Shown in pieces: positions 1 to 4,755 of a stretch of 8,618 bases of DNA. The translations under genes were made by a program, and so were the position numbers. The stretch is from Candidatus Saccharimonadota bacterium (lineage in GTDB: Bacteria > Patescibacteriota > Saccharimonadia > Saccharimonadales > UBA4665). The notes under the pieces are model-generated. The model had not been told where the DNA came from and did no database searches. It was given only the letters and a program-made list of their open reading frames with translations. The stretch spans positions 1-8,618 of the forward strand of contig JARIHB010000150.1 in assembly GCA_029288515.1 (NCBI GenBank), given 5' to 3'. Positions within the stretch are counted from its first letter, which is position 1. The number at the start of each line of letters is the position of its first letter.

Positions 1-275
1 ATATCCCTCACCCATTCCGGTATGTCATTGTCTTCGTTTATAAGTGTAGCACGTTGGGCCTTAGTAGCTCTCTCCAACAGTTCGGATGGAGATACATGAA
101 GACAGTAGGCAATTCTGCAAAACATAGCAAGCGACATCGCCTGTTTACCACGCTCAATATTACTGACAGACGTCCGAGTAATCCCAAGTGCGCTGGCAAG
201 CTGGCTCTGTGACATATGTATCTTGCCTCTTGCTTTCGCGACTGACTGACCAGCGTTTAAATTAAGATCTTCCAT
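1..275 (-). CDS. XRE/Cro-CI family transcriptional repressor (3' end cut by window edge)
   Basis: The reading frame gives 91 residues before the window ends, so the C-terminus is missing. A classic helix-turn-helix occupies about residues 8-65: SQSQLASALG is the first helix of the motif, GITRTSVSNIERGK contains the turn and recognition helix, and VSPSELLE closes the domain. This is the Cro/CI-type DNA-binding fold, which usually binds palindromes as a dimer. I chose the ATG at 275 because an in-frame TAA lies at 300-302 and a -10 box ends 7 nt before this ATG, so the mRNA should start on or next to the start codon. A perfect palindrome sits in the promoter spacer, which suggests autorepression and perhaps control of the divergent rightward genes. 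The DNA-binding assignment is firm; the regulatory targets are inferred. The visible tail after residue 70 is polar and carries no recognisable second domain. Confidence 0.88.
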   Translation of the reverse strand, partial: MEDLNLNAGQSVAKARGKIHMSQSQLASALGITRTSVSNIERGKQAMSLAMFCRIAYCLHVSPSELLERATKAQRATLINEDNDIPEWVRD

Positions 276-282
276 GCTTAAA

Positions 283-311
283 ATTGTACTCCTAACAGGT
301 TAGGTTGTCAA
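283..311 (-). promoter_or_regulatory. Promoter of the XRE repressor, leaderless
   Basis: On the minus strand the -35 box TTGACA (306-311) and -10 box TACAAT (283-288) are separated by exactly 17 nt. Only 7 nt separate the -10 box from the ATG at 275, so transcription should begin at or beside the first base of the start codon. This is the closest match to the sigma70 consensus in the window. An AGGAG within the spacer (290-294 region) would not be transcribed, so it should not be read as a ribosome binding site. Confidence 0.85.
291..304. promoter_or_regulatory. Palindromic operator in the XRE promoter spacer
   Basis: The sequence CCTAACAGGTTAGG is a perfect 6-bp inverted repeat around a 2-nt centre. 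It lies entirely between the -35 and -10 boxes of the repressor promoter, so a bound dimer would block RNA polymerase. Size and position are typical of XRE-family autoregulatory operators. Binding by the adjacent repressor is inferred, not shown. Confidence 0.7.
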
Positions 312-324
312 ATATTACTTGACA
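306..324. repeat. Inverted repeat TGTCAA-N7-TTGACA between divergent promoters
   Basis: TGTCAA at 306-311 (the repressor's -35 box on the other strand) is mirrored by TTGACA at 319-324. The right arm has no usable -10 box 16-18 nt downstream on the plus strand, so it is probably not a -35 element itself. It could be a second operator half-pair or chance. Confidence 0.35.
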
Positions 325-350
325 GTATGTATTTTTTACGCCAACTCTGC

Positions 351-379
351 TTGACTCGACCTGACCAGCGGCATATAGT
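351..379 (+). promoter_or_regulatory. Promoter of the 239-aa / 90-aa gene unit
   Basis: TTGACT (351-356) and TATAGT (374-379) are spaced by 17 nt, close to the sigma70 consensus. Transcription should start near 386. This gives a leader of about 160 nt before the main start at 546. The promoter diverges from the XRE repressor promoter 40 bp away, so the two could be co-regulated. Confidence 0.75.
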
Positions 380-389
380 CATAGTCAGT

Positions 390-434
390 ATGTTAAAAGG
401 AGATAAACACGATAATATTATTACCCTTAATTAA
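390..434 (+). CDS. Possible 14-residue leader peptide
   Basis: ATG at 390 lies 10 nt after the TATAGT -10 box, the same spacing as at another gene head in this window (the ExoD-family gene). It opens a 14-codon frame, MLKGDKHDNIITLN, ending with TAA at 432-434. It has no Shine-Dalgarno sequence and would depend on near-leaderless initiation. The peptide resembles no leader I know and has no run of regulatory codons. Chance is a serious alternative. Confidence 0.2.
   Translation: MLKGDKHDNIITLN
398..402 (+). promoter_or_regulatory. Strong Shine-Dalgarno sequence without a canonical start codon
   Basis: AAAAGGAG (core AGGAG at 398-402) lies in the leader of the 239-aa gene, but no ATG, GTG or TTG follows at working distance. 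ATA codons at 412-414 and 415-417 are well placed and open a 45-codon frame, whose TGA (547-549) overlaps the ATG of the 239-aa gene as ATGA. Either a non-canonical start is used, the site has another role in the leader, or a start codon has been lost. Confidence 0.35.
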
Positions 435-545
435 ACAGACCACCCGTAGTACTAGTACGAATGGCCTGGGAGAACAGATACGCTTGAGGCAATATTGTTC
501 TCTTTCATATTACCAAACTCCAATAAATATGAAAGGTTTCTCAAA

Positions 546-1265
546 ATGACAACACCTATAACGACCGACTTACAGGTCCTAAACCAGACAGTCAACACAG
601 ACATTGAGGCTGTAGCACCCGTGCGCAACTTCAACGCTAGCGAGGCCTACGATGTGGCCAATAGTACAATAACGGCCGTCGTGGTAGCCCCCGAGGAAAA
701 GGTATATCGTCTGGTCTTGGCTGCTGACGTTGAGGCGGGAACCTCAGCATTTGTGCGTGTGGTTTCGGCTAGCGATGACAAGTTTGACATAACCGCCAAA
801 TTCAAGAAGATACCGAAAGCCGATGCCGAAATCCTCAAACCTGTATTAGCTAAGGCAGGCATTCCTCTGGATCCAGCCCTGCCGGAAATAAAACAATTAC
901 AGAAGCTCGTGTCCTTCTACAAAGTGGCCGACATTAAGATCCCCGCAGGCCAGCAGGTTCTTCGTATTCACGCCAGTCAGAAGCTACACCCGGTAAATGG
1001 TGACCCTAAAGCCTACACCTACGTGCTTTATGCACCCCAGCTCAGTTTCAACCCTGCCGGCAATGTCCGCCTAGGAGCCACTGTCGTCTTTCCGCTTGAT
1101 TTCGAGCAGAAGGCCAGCATAGCCCCACCAGTCGTGGAGGCGCTTCCTAACCAGCCAACTCCAAATCAGCTAGCGGCGAACGAAGTGCAAATCGGACTTC
1201 AAAAAGGCTACGGCTGGGCTTTTCAGTCAGACCCAAAGATCACAATCACTTACAAATATAACTAA
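546..1265 (+). CDS. Uncharacterised beta-rich protein, 239 aa
   Basis: I do not recognise this protein. It has no signal peptide and no membrane segment. The first 30 residues are polar and threonine/asparagine-rich. Alternating hydrophobic strands follow (TITAVVVAP, VYRLVLAADV, FVRVVSA), then a helical stretch around residues 90-122, then more strands (YTYVLYAPQLSF at 157-168, LGATVVFPLDF at 176-186), a proline/asparagine-rich linker (199-212) and a C-terminal GYGWAFQSDPKITITYKY. This pattern suggests a beta-sandwich, perhaps a structural or ligand-binding protein; that is inference from strand pattern only. A TTG at 495 would add 17 residues in frame, but ATG 546 follows a GAAAGG ribosome binding site by 9 nt and is preferred. 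The gene heads a unit with the 90-aa gene, 42 nt downstream. Its codons (CTA, ACA, ATA) look less GC-skewed than those of the right half. Confidence 0.8.
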   Translation: MTTPITTDLQVLNQTVNTDIEAVAPVRNFNASEAYDVANSTITAVVVAPEEKVYRLVLAADVEAGTSAFVRVVSASDDKFDITAKFKKIPKADAEILKPVLAKAGIPLDPALPEIKQLQKLVSFYKVADIKIPAGQQVLRIHASQKLHPVNGDPKAYTYVLYAPQLSFNPAGNVRLGATVVFPLDFEQKASIAPPVVEALPNQPTPNQLAANEVQIGLQKGYGWAFQSDPKITITYKYN

Positions 1266-1271
1266 CAGTAA

Positions 1272-1295
1272 GGGGGCGCTTGGTGGGGCGCCTCC
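1272..1295 (+). other. GC-rich hairpin between the 239-aa and 90-aa genes
   Basis: GGGGGCGC (1272-1279) can pair with GCGCCTCC (1288-1295) as an 8-bp stem with one G-U pair and an 8-nt loop. No U-tract follows, so it is not an intrinsic terminator. It stops just before the GAAAGG ribosome binding site of the 90-aa gene. It could stabilise the upstream mRNA 3' end or tune translation of the downstream gene. Confidence 0.5.
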
Positions 1296-1307
1296 GAAAG
1301 GCAAGAG

Positions 1308-1580
1308 ATGAACACACTCCTAATTGGTTACGACCTAAATAAAGCAGGCCAAGACTACCAAGATCTAATTCGTGAGATCAAAAGCATGGGTAAGTGGTGG
1401 CACTATCTGGATAGCACATGGCTGGTAAAGACATCGGAAACTCATACTAGCGCACGCGATAAGCTAAAACCATACTTGGATAAGAATGACGAGCTACTCG
1501 TAGTGAACGTAACGGGTGATGCGGCGGCATGGCAAGGGTTCATTCCTGACGCAGGCACCTGGCTGCGAGAAAACCTTTAG
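1308..1580 (+). CDS. 'SinR family'-type small protein, likely Cas2/VapD-like ferredoxin fold
   Basis: The 90-residue protein starts MNTLLIGYDLNKAGQDY and contains KWWHYLDSTWLVKT (29-42), NDELLVVNVTG (60-70) and DAAAWQGF (71-78). I recall this pattern in widespread short proteins annotated 'SinR family' although they have no helix-turn-helix. The N-terminal beta strand ending in YD, followed by a helix and a strand with paired aromatics, resembles the ferredoxin-like fold of Cas2 and VapD nucleases; the fold is inferred by pattern only. The Asp at position 9 sits where Cas2 proteins carry their catalytic Asp. GAAAGG ends 6 nt before the ATG. It is the last gene of the unit headed by the 239-aa gene. 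No CRISPR array or cas1 is in the window, so it should not be called Cas2. Its role is unknown; a nuclease or toxin-like function is possible. Confidence 0.75.
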   Translation: MNTLLIGYDLNKAGQDYQDLIREIKSMGKWWHYLDSTWLVKTSETHTSARDKLKPYLDKNDELLVVNVTGDAAAWQGFIPDAGTWLRENL

Positions 1581-1582
1581 CT

Positions 1583-1603
1583 AACCCAGCAATTGGATGG
1601 GTT
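1583..1603 (+). terminator. Weak hairpin just after the 90-aa gene
   Basis: AACCCA (1583-1588) pairs with TGGGTT (1598-1603) across a 9-nt loop, three bases after the stop codon. The following sequence has no compact U-tract (the nearest T-run is 14 nt later), so termination would be inefficient at best. Confidence 0.3.
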
Positions 1604-1642
1604 TACGTTCAAATCGTTTTATCCTGTACTCATGTTCAGCAA

Positions 1643-1801
1643 CTAATAAGCGTAGACCTCCTCTGTGGACATTATTCTTGTGTCTACATATTTAACCTTC
1701 CATGAGACACCCTCGTTATTTACGAACCACTCTGCCAGGTCCGCCATCATAAGTTCAAAACTTGTATCATCAGCCCCACCAAAAACTTCTATTCGCGATT
1801 G
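1643..1801 (-). pseudogene. Possible gene remnant or start-less small ORF, 52 codons
   Basis: The minus strand is open from just after a TAA at 1802-1804 to a TAG at 1643-1645. The product looks protein-like: a balanced mix of acidic, aromatic and aliphatic residues with ADLAEWFVNNEGVSWKVKY in the middle and MSTEEVYAY at the C-terminus. There is no canonical start near the 5' end; the first ATG (1750) would leave only 35 residues and has no clear ribosome binding site. I read it as the 3' part of a decayed gene whose upstream portion has been lost, or as a small gene using a rare start such as ATA. I do not recognise the family. It could also be chance. Confidence 0.25.
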
Positions 1802-1829
1802 TTATAGAACAAGTACTTGGAATACACCC

Positions 1830-1860
1830 AGGCCTGCGGTATCCCGCAGGCCTTTCTTGT
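1830..1860 (+). terminator. Strong rho-independent terminator
   Basis: AGGCCTGCGG (1830-1839) and CCGCAGGCCT (1844-1853) form a perfect 10-bp GC-rich stem with a TATC tetraloop, followed by TTCTTGT. The T-rich tail is only on the plus-strand side, so it ends rightward transcription. It lies 250 nt after the 90-aa stop codon, so the rightward transcript has a long 3' region, or another short RNA ends here. It also isolates the 71-aa gene from upstream transcription. Confidence 0.85.
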
Positions 1861-1946
1861 GCGATGTTTCGTTGCACAAAGCCATAATACATAGCCTGCT
1901 AAATATACAAATTAATAACTTGGCACATGTAGCAATTTTAACTGCT

Positions 1947-1970
1947 TATGATAGTTACGCATGCCATAGT
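1947..1970 (+). promoter_or_regulatory. Candidate -10 boxes for the 71-aa gene
   Basis: Two -10-like elements lie between the terminator and the gene: TATGAT (1947-1952) and an extended-type TGcCATAGT (1962-1970). Neither has a good -35 box at 16-18 nt. A promoter is expected here because the terminator at 1830-1860 shuts off upstream transcription, but I cannot choose between the two. Confidence 0.35.
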
Positions 1971-1999
1971 GTGGATACCATTAACAAGGAGATCACAGC

Positions 2000-2215
2000 A
2001 TGGCAGCAGGAGACGATTACGACAACAGCTATCACCACTTCCGGACAGACGTACGGGACGCTCACACTAACTCATCAGTAGCTAAACTACTTTCTACCTT
2101 GGCGCTTATTGGCGCTGTTATTGCTATAGCGCTGGCTGTAGCATCCTGGAATAAAGCCAACGACGCGTGGGGCAATGCCCAGCGTGCTGTTAATGCAACC
2201 GCTACGCAGCAGTGA
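2000..2215 (+). CDS. Small single-pass membrane protein, 71 aa
   Basis: The protein has a hydrophilic N-terminus rich in Asp, His and Arg (residues 1-28), one strongly hydrophobic helix (about 29-49, containing LLSTLALIGAVIAIALAVA), and a polar Asn/Ala/Gln-rich tail (50-71). The start is well supported: AAGGAG at 1986-1991 lies 8 nt before the ATG, the best Shine-Dalgarno site in the window. By the positive-inside rule the orientation is ambiguous, since both sides carry few charges. The family is not recognised; the layout fits a small membrane-anchored adaptor or regulator, but nothing in the sequence assigns a role. It appears to be its own short unit, after a terminator and before the separately promoted 51-aa gene. 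Confidence 0.8.
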   Translation: MAAGDDYDNSYHHFRTDVRDAHTNSSVAKLLSTLALIGAVIAIALAVASWNKANDAWGNAQRAVNATATQQ

Positions 2216-2273
2216 ACATCAGGCCCAATGTTTTAGCTGTATAAGCTTCTTTACAGCCGCAGCCGGGCAGAAT

Positions 2274-2282
2274 TGTTAGCAT
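2274..2282 (+). promoter_or_regulatory. Extended -10 promoter of the 51-aa gene
   Basis: TGtTAGCAT (2274-2282) matches the extended -10 pattern TGnTAnnnT. Six bases later comes the ATG at 2289, so the message would be leaderless. There is no clear -35 box, which extended -10 promoters can tolerate. Confidence 0.45.
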
Positions 2283-2288
2283 ACTACT

Positions 2289-2444
2289 ATGATCTACAAA
2301 TTTATTCTCCGCCTGGTATACAAGATTGTGCTTATACGTATTGCTACGCTGGTATTGAAAAAGCTGGGTGTGCCCAGCATATTTCACCCGAAGGGCGGCG
2401 GCATGGCGGGCAGAATCGCGAATTACGGCCTTGATAAAAAATAA
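2289..2444 (+). CDS. Small basic amphipathic protein, 51 aa
   Basis: ATG at 2289 opens a 51-residue frame ending TAA at 2442-2444. The N-terminal half (MIYKFILRLVYKIVLIRIAT then LVLKKLGVPS) alternates hydrophobic and Lys/Arg residues like an amphipathic or membrane-associated helix. The C-terminal half is FHPKGGGMAGRIANYGLDKK, with a glycine-rich turn. The net charge is clearly positive. It has no Shine-Dalgarno sequence, but an extended -10 box 6 nt upstream supports leaderless expression, the style of several neighbouring genes. Reasons to believe it: codon choice resembles its neighbours, it fills an otherwise empty 260-base gap, and it ends 33 nt before the next start. The family is not recognised. 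It is short enough to be missed by automatic annotation. Confidence 0.6.
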   Translation: MIYKFILRLVYKIVLIRIATLVLKKLGVPSIFHPKGGGMAGRIANYGLDKK

Positions 2445-2458
2445 ATACCGCTTACGTC

Positions 2459-2467
2459 TGGTATGAT
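2459..2467 (+). promoter_or_regulatory. Extended -10 promoter of the ExoD-family gene
   Basis: TGgTATGAT (2459-2467) is an extended -10 box with one mismatch to TATAAT. The ATG at 2478 follows after 10 nt, which leaves a leader of only about 3 nt. The earlier in-frame ATG at 2463 lies inside the -10 box and so cannot be the start of this transcript. Confidence 0.6.
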
Positions 2468-2477
2468 AGCGGTAGGT

Positions 2478-3095
2478 ATGGCCACAAAAAAGCCGCTCCA
2501 AAGTAAAGTATTCAGCAGCCGGCTCGAAGCCTGGCTGAATAATCGGTCGCCCAATACCATCGACCGGCTAAATAAAGTATTCGCCGAAAAAAGCATCGGC
2601 ATTATTGTATTCTTGCTGATGTTTTTAGCAGCTACGCCGTTACCGACCGGCGGAGTGTCTGATGCTATGGCGGTTGTGGCGTTAGTAATATCTTTTCAGT
2701 TGATTATTGGAAGACGCACTATCTGGCTGCCGCAAAGGTGGTCGAAGCGCACTATCAAGAGCCTTAGCAGCAAGCGGGTCATTACCCATTTGCTGCGCAG
2801 CCTGCGCTGGCTGGAGCGATTCACCCGGCCGCGGCTCAGCGGCGTGGTACACAACCGCATCACACTTGTTGTCTCGGGTATTTTTATGTTCATATATGAG
2901 TTTGCCGTAGTGCTGTCGCCGCCCTTTTCAGGCTTAGACTCACTGCCAGGCCTCGGCGCCTGTCTCATCGCCTTATCGCTGGTCTTCGATGATATTCTGC
3001 TGCTGTTTGCCGGCGTTGTGGCCGGCGGGATCGGCATCGGTATTACGATAGGCATTGGCGCACTATTGGTGACGTCGCTACAACAGCTTGTTTAA
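2478..3095 (+). CDS. ExoD-family exopolysaccharide-synthesis membrane protein
   Basis: The 205-residue protein carries the features of the ExoD family (Pfam PF06055, named after a rhizobial gene needed for exopolysaccharide production and alkali tolerance). A first membrane segment at about 38-54 ends in TPLPTGG. A second segment at 62-77 ends in QLIIGRR, followed by WLP (83-85). A basic cytoplasmic stretch with LRWLERFTRPR (109-119) comes next, and three more hydrophobic segments lie at about 129-147, 157-177 and 178-197. The last is unusually rich in Gly/Ile (GGIGIGITIGIGALL). The biochemical function of the family is not established, so the name is a family label, not proof of a role in polysaccharide synthesis. 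The start is ATG 2478, set by the extended -10 box. The gene converges on the ABC permease, and their stop codons overlap. Confidence 0.87.
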   Translation: MATKKPLQSKVFSSRLEAWLNNRSPNTIDRLNKVFAEKSIGIIVFLLMFLAATPLPTGGVSDAMAVVALVISFQLIIGRRTIWLPQRWSKRTIKSLSSKRVITHLLRSLRWLERFTRPRLSGVVHNRITLVVSGIFMFIYEFAVVLSPPFSGLDSLPGLGACLIALSLVFDDILLLFAGVVAGGIGIGITIGIGALLVTSLQQLV

Positions 3096-3838
3096 TTGGC
3101 GTCGCGGCGCACAAATAGCGCCCAGGCTGCTGTCCACCCAACCACAAGATACATAAGCACCAGTAAGGCCGCATGGCCTGTTGATAATCGGTCTGGCCCC
3201 ACTGACGTACCTGCCTGCAATACTTGGTTGAGGGCGTTAAACGGCAGATACATAACATTCTTTTTCAACAGCAAGCCGGCCAGCGCCTCAAGAGTACCAG
3301 GCGCGAAGAACAAAATAACAATCGACGCTACCTGGCTGCGGAACAGTGCAGCAAACAACAGGCCGAACATCGACAATGCCCAGGTGTAAAAAGCTCCTTG
3401 CCACGCCAGGTCCCACCACGGGAACTGTTGGACGGCAACATCTAAGCCTTTTATCTGCATACCCAGATAGGCCATAGCCGGCGCAAGGCTGCCCACTACT
3501 ACCGCAAACAGCAGGGCAAATGTACTTATCGTAACAATCTTAGCGGCCAGCACTGTGGTGCGCCGGCGGGCGCTCGTAAGGGTATACATGATGGTGTTAT
3601 AGCGGTACTCATGTGTCATAAGCAGCACGGCCACCAAGGCAGCCAGCATAGACACAGCCTGAATAGCGCCCGGCACCTCACTTGCCAGCTTGGTAGCCAG
3701 ATGTGCGCTATTGCCGGCCCGGATACCTTCGATATAGAAAGAGTAAAGTACCACGATGAACAAGGCGATACCGGTAATGCCGTAGGTTGTGCGTACGGTA
3801 AACAATTTACGGAATTCAGCTTTTAACGCGGCAAACAT
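3092..3838 (-). CDS. ABC-2 type permease, 248 aa
   Basis: This is an integral membrane subunit of an ABC exporter. Six hydrophobic segments are visible at about residues 18-35, 56-74, 99-126, 146-166, 169-190 and 221-243. The cytoplasmic N-terminus (MFAALKAEFRKLFTVRTTYG) is the usual ABC-2 entry, where a coupling helix contacts the ATPase, and THEYRYNTIMYTLTSARRR (75-93) is the conserved cytoplasmic loop of NatB/BcrB-like permeases. It is translated directly after the ATPase gene: the stop and start overlap as TAATG at 3836-3840, and a GGAGG site (3849-3853) lies 10 nt before the ATG, within the end of the ATPase gene. Two copies would pair with two ATPases. The substrate cannot be read from sequence; peptides, lipids or ions are possible. 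Confidence 0.88.
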   Translation of the reverse strand: MFAALKAEFRKLFTVRTTYGITGIALFIVVLYSFYIEGIRAGNSAHLATKLASEVPGAIQAVSMLAALVAVLLMTHEYRYNTIMYTLTSARRRTTVLAAKIVTISTFALLFAVVVGSLAPAMAYLGMQIKGLDVAVQQFPWWDLAWQGAFYTWALSMFGLLFAALFRSQVASIVILFFAPGTLEALAGLLLKKNVMYLPFNALNQVLQAGTSVGPDRLSTGHAALLVLMYLVVGWTAAWALFVRRDAN

Positions 3839-4749
3839 TACTTCTTTTCCTCCCCATGAGTGCGGTATTCTTCGCTGTTGGCAGTTAGCTCCAGAAAGGC
3901 CTGCTCCAGCGAAGCATCCTTGGCGGCCAATTCTAACACCGGCAGACTGGCCTCGTAAGCCAACGTACCTAGCTCATCAGTCTTAAGGCCGTTAATAAGC
4001 AAGCCGTCGTCGGAACGTTCGAAGGTGACAGCCTTTTGGCGCAGAATGCGTTCCAACTTCGACTGGCCAATAACCCGCATAAATACGCCGGCATGCGCGC
4101 TGGCAGACAAGAGCGAATCCATATCTGTAGCGGCAATAAGCTTACCTTTGCCGATGACCACCAGATTATCAGCCATCTGCGACATTTCACTTAACAAGTG
4201 TGACGATACGAACACCGCATTGTCGTGGCTGGCGTAGTCCTTGATAAACTGACGCAGCCAGGCAATGCCTTCAGGGTCGAGGCCGTTAGCCGGCTCGTCC
4301 AGCATCAGATACTTCGGTTTGCCCAGAATAGCGGCTGCAATCCCCAAACGCTGACTCATACCCAACGAAAACTTGCCTGGCCGCTTCTTGGCAACGTCTT
4401 TCAGGCCCACAATATCCAACACCTCATCTACCCGAGAGTCAGGAATACCGCCGGCAGCAGCCAATACCCGCAAATGATTGCGCGCGGTACGCGTTGGATG
4501 AAAAGCCTTGGCTTCCAGCAGAATGCCTACTACTTTGGAAGGACGGCTGTAGTCCCCGAGATGTTTACCGTCGAATGTAGTGGTACCATTGCCGCTATCC
4601 AAGCCCAGCATCAGGCGCATGGTGGTTGATTTGCCAGCGCCGTTCGGCCCCAAAAAGCCGGTCACTTTGCCGGTTTCAATCTTGAATGAAACATCGTCGA
4701 CCGCAACTTTTTTGCGGTACTTTTTTGTGAGGTGTGAGGCATGGATCAT
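3838..4749 (-). CDS. ABC exporter ATPase subunit, 303 aa
   Basis: This is a complete nucleotide-binding subunit that powers the permease encoded next. Visible motifs: Walker A GPNGAGKST (34-42), signature region FSLGMSQRLG (127-136, a variant of LSGGQ), Walker B YLMLDEP with catalytic Glu152, D-loop NGLDP, and H-loop His184 in VSSHLLSEM. The Q-loop position carries Glu (GILLEAKAFHP, 75-84), as seen in many NatA/BcrA-like and actinobacterial-type relatives. A C-terminal domain of about 90 residues follows the core and ends in a charged tail, EEYRTHGEEKK. I chose the ATG at 4749 because TATAGT (-10) ends 6 nt upstream; an alternative GTG at 4767 would lie upstream of the transcription start. 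The gene begins 32 nt after the Dus stop codon and may also receive read-through from it. Confidence 0.92.
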   Translation of the reverse strand: MIHASHLTKKYRKKVAVDDVSFKIETGKVTGFLGPNGAGKSTTMRLMLGLDSGNGTTTFDGKHLGDYSRPSKVVGILLEAKAFHPTRTARNHLRVLAAAGGIPDSRVDEVLDIVGLKDVAKKRPGKFSLGMSQRLGIAAAILGKPKYLMLDEPANGLDPEGIAWLRQFIKDYASHDNAVFVSSHLLSEMSQMADNLVVIGKGKLIAATDMDSLLSASAHAGVFMRVIGQSKLERILRQKAVTFERSDDGLLINGLKTDELGTLAYEASLPVLELAAKDASLEQAFLELTANSEEYRTHGEEKK

Positions 4750-4755
4750 ATCTTT

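Larger units (their letters stand above)
1581..1999. other. 419-base stretch without a confident gene
   Basis: This stretch holds the weak hairpin at 1583-1603, a possible minus-strand gene remnant at 1643-1801, the strong terminator at 1830-1860, and then an A/T-rich stretch that should contain the promoter of the 71-aa gene. A plus-strand open frame from 1665 to 2081 runs straight through the terminator and into the next gene in another frame, so it is not coding. No tRNA or repeat array was seen. Confidence 0.6.

Noticed and set aside
319..324. TTGACA as the -35 box of a plus-strand promoter
   Set aside because: No acceptable -10 box exists 16-18 nt downstream; the promoter at 351-379 is much better.
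449..458. GTACTAGTAC palindrome in the leader
   Set aside because: It is a 10-bp palindrome without a spacer, not repeated elsewhere in the window and not placed at a promoter element; chance is likely.
495..545. TTG start 17 codons upstream for the 239-aa protein
   Set aside because: No ribosome binding site precedes it, while ATG 546 has GAAAGG at good distance.
452..634. 60-codon minus-strand open frame
   Set aside because: It lies opposite the leader and the start of the 239-aa gene, with no ribosome site or promoter.
1308..1580. CRISPR-Cas locus around the Cas2-like gene
   Set aside because: No repeat-spacer array and no other cas gene is present in the window.
1665..2081. 138-codon plus-strand open frame
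   Set aside because: It runs through a strong terminator and overlaps the well-supported 71-aa gene in another frame; its composition is Thr/Ser/His-rich and not protein-like.
2236..2257. GCTGTA...TACAGC hairpin as a terminator of the 71-aa gene
   Set aside because: The stem is only 6 bp, the loop is 10 nt and no U-tract follows on either strand.
2463..2477. Earlier in-frame ATG for the ExoD-family gene
   Set aside because: It lies inside the extended -10 box, upstream of the expected transcript start.
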